Source: Clostridia bacterium (GTDB taxonomy: Bacteria; Bacillota; Clostridia; Lachnospirales; Lachnospiraceae). Taken from it: a stretch of 64,000 nucleotides of DNA. The notes below the pieces were generated by a model. That model searched no databases and was not told the DNA's origin. It worked only from the letters and a program-made list of their open reading frames with translations. The stretch covers positions 38,192 through 102,191 of the forward strand of contig CAJTIM010000016.1 of assembly GCA_910576325.1 (NCBI GenBank). The letters are read 5' to 3'. Both the position numbers and the translations under genes were made by a program. The first letter of the stretch is position 1, and each line of letters opens with the position of its first letter. Positions 60,934-64,000 of this stretch are shown piece after piece.

Positions 60934-61680
60934 ATGAGCGTTATTTCAATGAAGCAGTTACTGGAAGCAGGTGTTCATTTCGGACATCAGACAAGAAGAT
61001 GGAACCCTAAGATGGCTCCCTACATCTACACCGAGCGTAACGGCATCTACATTATTGACCTGCAGAAGTCCGTAGGAATGGTGGATGATGCTTACAAGGC
61101 CGTATTTGACATTGTGGCGGACGGCGGCACCATTCTGTTCGTAGGAACCAAGAAGCAGGCACAGGATGCTATCCGCACCGAGGCGGAGCGCTGCGGCATG
61201 TTCTATGTAAATGAGAGATGGCTCGGCGGTATGCTGACCAACTTCAAGACCATCCAGAGCAGAGTAAATCGTCTGAAGGCCATTGAGAGAATGTCCGAGG
61301 ACGGAACCTTTGACGTACTGCCCAAGAAGGAAGTTATCGCACTGAGAAAAGAGTGGGAGAAGCTTGAAAGAAACCTTGGCGGTATCAAGGAAATGAAGAG
61401 AGTTCCGGATGCAATCTTCGTAGTTGACCCGAAGAAGGAGAGAATCTGCGTTCAGGAAGCACATACACTGGGAATCCCCCTGATCGGAATCGCAGATACC
61501 AACTGTGATCCGGAGGAGCTGGATTACGTAATCCCCGGCAACGACGATGCAATCAGAGCCGTAAAGCTTCTGGTATCCAAGATGGCTGACGCCGTAGTAG
61601 AGGCAAACCAGGGACAGGCAGAGGACGTAGAGGAAGCTTACGACTATGCTGACGAGGCTGAGGCACCTGTAGAGGAGTAA
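60934..61680 (+). CDS. rpsB: 30S ribosomal protein S2
   Basis: This 248-residue protein begins [27 protein letters not shown], the S2 hallmark, and contains [37 protein letters not shown] and [47 protein letters not shown]. The acidic C-terminal tail ([18 protein letters not shown]) is common in Clostridia. The ATG is preceded by GGAGG; the longer frame from 60790 overlaps its promoter. tsf follows, as usual. Confidence 0.97.
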   Translation: MSVISMKQLLEAGVHFGHQTRRWNPKMAPYIYTERNGIYIIDLQKSVGMVDDAYKAVFDIVADGGTILFVGTKKQAQDAIRTEAERCGMFYVNERWLGGMLTNFKTIQSRVNRLKAIERMSEDGTFDVLPKKEVIALRKEWEKLERNLGGIKEMKRVPDAIFVVDPKKERICVQEAHTLGIPLIGIADTNCDPEELDYVIPGNDDAIRAVKLLVSKMADAVVEANQGQAEDVEEAYDYADEAEAPVEE

Positions 61681-61781
61681 GCCCAAAGCATTTTAAGCAG
61701 TCATTTACTCCGCAGCGGATGCGGTTCGTATGAAAGGGGCCGTTATACGCCTGCGGGAATTTATAGATGGAGGAAAGAACA

Positions 61782-62720
61782 ATGGCAGTAACAGCAGGAA
61801 TGGTAAAAGAGTTAAGAGAGACAACCGGCGCCGGCATCATGGACTGTAAAAAGGCCCTGGCCGAAACGGATGGAAATATGGAAGCAGCCATCGACTGGCT
61901 GAGAGAGAAGGGACTTGCCAGCGCCCAGAAGAAGGCCGGCCGTATTGCGGCAGAGGGTATCGTGGCAACCCACCTTGTAAATGATGACAAGAAAGCCGTA
62001 GTCGTTGAGGTCAATGCGGAGACAGACTTTGTAGCTAAGAATGCTAAGTTTCAGGCTTTTGTTGCAGATGTTGCGGCACAGGCAGTAAATACCGGCGCAG
62101 CTGATATTGATGCATTTATGGCTGAGACCTGGGAGAAGGACAGCACCATGACCGTGAAGGAAGCTCTGGCTGCTCAGATTGCGGTTATCGGCGAGAATAT
62201 GAACATCCGTCGTTTCCGTCAGATGGAGGAGGAGAACGGATTCATCGCTTCTTATATTCATGCAGGCGGAAAGATTGGCGTTCTGGTGGATGTTGAGACA
62301 GATGTGATCAATGACAATGTGAAAGAGATGGCAAAGAATATTGCTATGCAGGCAGCAGCTTTGAAGCCTCTGTATACCAGCGATAAGGAAGTAGATGCAG
62401 AGTATATCGAGAAAGAGAAAGCTATTCTTTTGGCACAGATCCAGAACGATCCCAAGGAATCCCAGAAGCCTGAAAAGGTCATCGAGGGAATGATTAAGGG
62501 ACGTATTAATAAGGAGTTGAAAGAGATCTGCCTTCTTGATCAGGTTTATGTGAAGGCTGAGGATGGAAAGCAGTCTGTGGCCGCTTATGTGGCACAGGTG
62601 GCTAAGGCTAATAGTGCTAATATCACTATTAAAGGATTCGTTCGCTTTGAGACCGGGGAAGGTATGGAGAAGAAGAACGAGGACTTTGCGGCTGAGGTGG
62701 CGAAGCAGATGGGAATGTAA
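61782..62720 (+). CDS. tsf: Elongation factor Ts
   Basis: This 312-residue nucleotide-exchange factor for EF-Tu has an N-terminal UBA-like domain (VKELRETTGAGIMDCKKALAETDGNMEAAIDWLREKG) followed by the core (VVVEVNAETDFVAKNAKFQAFV, the EF-Tu contact TDFV). ATG 61782 follows GGAGG. Pairing with rpsB is the conserved arrangement. Confidence 0.97.
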   Translation: MAVTAGMVKELRETTGAGIMDCKKALAETDGNMEAAIDWLREKGLASAQKKAGRIAAEGIVATHLVNDDKKAVVVEVNAETDFVAKNAKFQAFVADVAAQAVNTGAADIDAFMAETWEKDSTMTVKEALAAQIAVIGENMNIRRFRQMEEENGFIASYIHAGGKIGVLVDVETDVINDNVKEMAKNIAMQAAALKPLYTSDKEVDAEYIEKEKAILLAQIQNDPKESQKPEKVIEGMIKGRINKELKEICLLDQVYVKAEDGKQSVAAYVAQVAKANSANITIKGFVRFETGEGMEKKNEDFAAEVAKQMGM

Positions 62721-62742
62721 TTCCAATTTCATAAGATTAAGT

Positions 62743-62778
62743 AAAACGCTGGAAACCCGCATGGTTCCAGCGTTTTTC
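62743..62778 (+). terminator. Terminator of rpsB-tsf
   Basis: AAAACGCTGGAA (62743-62754) pairs with TTCCAGCGTTTT, followed by TC-rich sequence; the loop is ACCCGCATGG. Confidence 0.85.
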
Positions 62779-62802
62779 GCGTTTTCGGGGTGTCATTTTA
62801 GG

Positions 62803-62967
62803 ATGATGGAAATTAGAGAATTTTGCGGAAAAGTTGGTATAAAACTGGTACGGGAATTGGTAAAATCTTTTACTAAAGAGCTTCGGAGGGATCCGGAGCT
62901 TTTTAGTATTTACTTAGGATTTAAGTTTAAGAATAAAAATGGAAAAAGTTATTGTATATTTTTTTAG
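62803..62967 (+). CDS. Doubtful 54-residue ORF
   Basis: A short frame (MMEIREFCGKVGIKLVRELV at the start, basic throughout) between the tsf terminator and the antitoxin gene. There is no clear ribosome binding site and no family that I recognise. It may be decayed coding sequence or chance. Confidence 0.2.
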   Translation: MMEIREFCGKVGIKLVRELVKSFTKELRRDPELFSIYLGFKFKNKNGKSYCIFF

Positions 62968-63007
62968 GAAGATCAGGTACAATAATAAAGAGAGAGGAGG
63001 CATGAAT

Positions 63008-63172
63008 ATGCAAGCAGCAGTAAAGGCAAATGAGAACATAAGTGAAAAGACTGCAATTGAGGCCTTATTTTCTTATCTTGATAAAGGAATTGATGATGTT
63101 GAGGCAGGAAGGCTCCATACAGTCGATGAGGCATTTCAGATAATCAGAGACAGGATGGAAAATGAATTATAA
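63008..63172 (+). CDS. Antitoxin of a type II toxin-antitoxin pair
   Basis: This 54-residue acidic helical protein (MQAAVKANENISEKTAIEAL at the start, then DVEAGRLHTVDEAFQIIRDRMENEL) resembles the C-terminal half of RelB/Phd-type antitoxins. GAGAGGAGG at 62992-63000 gives 7-base spacing to ATG 63008 and only 1 to ATG 63002, so the later start is chosen. It overlaps the toxin gene by 11 bases, the usual coupling. Confidence 0.78.
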   Translation: MQAAVKANENISEKTAIEALFSYLDKGIDDVEAGRLHTVDEAFQIIRDRMENEL

Positions 63173-63503
63173 GGTGTTGGTGGCGGATGAGGCCATAGAA
63201 GATATTTTTAGTCTGGTTAAGTATATTCATTTGGAGTTGTGTAATCCAGATGCGGCTGAAAAACTGTATCACAATCTGAATCAGGAAGTAAAGAAAGTGG
63301 GGAATTTTCCATTTAAGTTTTCGGATTCAGGAATTCGATATCGAGGCTATATGATACATAAAAAGGTGTTTGAGTCGTATTTGATATTTTACATGATTGA
63401 TGATGAAAAAGAACAGGTATATGTATTACGAGTGATAAAAGATTTGATGAATTGGGAAAAGATTTTGAGGAAAGTTAAGGTTTTTCATTTTTCAGATTAT
63501 TGA
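63162..63503 (+). CDS. RelE/ParE-family toxin
   Basis: This 113-residue protein starts YKVLVADEAIEDIFSLVKYI and has FSDSGIRYRGYMIHKKVFESYLIFYMIDDEKEQVYVLRVIKDLMNW, the RelE/ParE beta-sheet core with its Arg-rich strand. It would cleave mRNA on the ribosome (RelE-like) or inhibit gyrase (ParE-like); the two cannot be told apart here. It overlaps the antitoxin gene. Confidence 0.85.
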   Translation: MNYKVLVADEAIEDIFSLVKYIHLELCNPDAAEKLYHNLNQEVKKVGNFPFKFSDSGIRYRGYMIHKKVFESYLIFYMIDDEKEQVYVLRVIKDLMNWEKILRKVKVFHFSDY

Positions 63504-63512
63504 TGGAGAGGG

Positions 63513-63546
63513 ATAAGCGACAGTTAAAAGTGACTGTCGCTTATTA
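63513..63546 (+). terminator. Terminator of the toxin-antitoxin operon
   Basis: ATAAGCGACAGT (63513-63524) and ACTGTCGCTTAT (63533-63544), a perfect 12-bp stem around TAAAAGTG. Confidence 0.85.
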
Positions 63547-63774
63547 TATAAAACAAATGGGAACAGAAGTTAAAAATTAGCCTTTATAAATGGTAGATGT
63601 ATACTATTTGTAAAGACTTTTTAATTTGGGAAAATTCGATTTAAATGAGGGTGTTTCAATATAATTTTGTAGTGAAAAATGGTAATTGGAATAAGAACGG
63701 ACTTTTTAAGAAGATGGAGTGGCTACTTAATGGTATACTGTTAACATAGAATAATCTAAGAGGAACGGCCAAAA

Positions 63775-63843
63775 ATGAAATTTGAGTGGGACGAAAAAAA
63801 TATTATTAATAAGGAAAAACGTAACTGTTCAGCACCCCGTTAA
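63775..63843 (+). pseudogene. brnT toxin gene fragment, interrupted
   Basis: ATG 63775 opens with MKFEWDEKNIINKEKR, the typical N-terminus of BrnT ribonuclease toxins, after a GAGGAACGG site. After about 15 codons the similarity ends at GTAACTGTTCAGCACCCC (63821) and the frame stops at 63841-63843. The rest of the gene and brnA are not seen in the remaining 157 bases. The break point looks like the end of an inserted element. Confidence 0.55.
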
Positions 63844-64000
63844 GGGCACATTGATTTTTGGACAAAACAGAGAAAATAAAATTTCTGTTTCGTCATTGCT
63901 TTAGTGTAAAAAGTGGATAACTTTCCAGTATAACTGCCAAGTGCTTTTGGGTTGTGGATTACTAAAACATAATTCCCCAGTTGTATCACAGATAACAGAG
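63821..64000 (+). mobile_element. Probable left end of an inserted mobile element
   Basis: From GTAACTGTTCAGCACCCC onward the sequence is unrelated to brnT. From memory, elements of the IS66 group begin with GTAA; this and the abrupt gene break suggest an IS end continuing past the window. AACAGAGAAA/ATTTCTGTTT near 63865-63890 forms a hairpin. No transposase is visible yet. Confidence 0.4.

Overview
The window is a chromosomal segment from a spore-forming Firmicute of class Clostridia, most likely Lachnospiraceae. This rests on spo0A and spoIVB, spore coat-type small genes, Rbs/Mgl-type sugar ABC operons, the dnaG-rpoD-trmK-nif3 order and the nusB-xseAB-ispA-dxs-tlyA-nadK-argR-recN-spoIVB-spo0A order. 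No rRNA, tRNA, CRISPR array or complete insertion sequence was found. Most genes lie on the + strand; the exception is a - strand block at about 39.7-44.9 kb.

Layout. 1-8.0 kb: a sugar ABC operon (binding protein cut by the window edge, ATPase, permease, a second paralogous binding lipoprotein), then a membrane histidine kinase, response regulator and orphan family-1 binding protein. 8.0-8.9 kb: AT-rich fic gene. 9.0-14.5 kb: LacI regulator, second sugar ABC operon and an SGNH hydrolase. 14.6-22.9 kb: a GH13 debranching-type protein that appears to have lost its catalytic residues, a DUF5662-like gene, dgt, dnaG, rpoD, trmK and a NIF3 gene. 23-31.5 kb: a nucleoside kinase, HD protein, aroC, panE-like gene, tgt, yajC and gpmI. 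31.6-34.4 kb: an AT-rich three-gene operon (nitrilase-domain protein, winged-helix protein, unknown helical protein). 34.6-39.4 kb: eno, secG, rnr, smpB. 39.7-44.9 kb: an ECF sigma/membrane operon and small regulatory or hypothetical genes. 45-59.8 kb: prfC, an Asp23 gene, the nusB-to-spo0A block and glgA. 60-62.8 kb: two small spore-coat-type genes, rpsB and tsf. 62.8-64 kb: a RelE/ParE-type toxin-antitoxin pair and a brnT fragment broken by a probable mobile-element end.

The most unusual content is non-coding. Three repeat families behave like structured RNAs. Family A is a hairpin whose stem sequence differs between copies but stays paired; it ends in the constant tail GGAACTGGAATA just before the next gene's ribosome binding site. 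Family B is a leader of about 170-200 nt that follows the A tail upstream of three unrelated genes. Family C is a hairpin of about 210-230 nt that starts right after the stop codon of three unrelated genes, in the same orientation relative to transcription each time, with compensatory changes in the stem and a conserved internal loop. These elements and the nitrilase operon are the best candidates for undescribed biology.

Starts were chosen from ribosome binding sites and family N-termini. Family assignments rest on motifs read by eye, without database searches.
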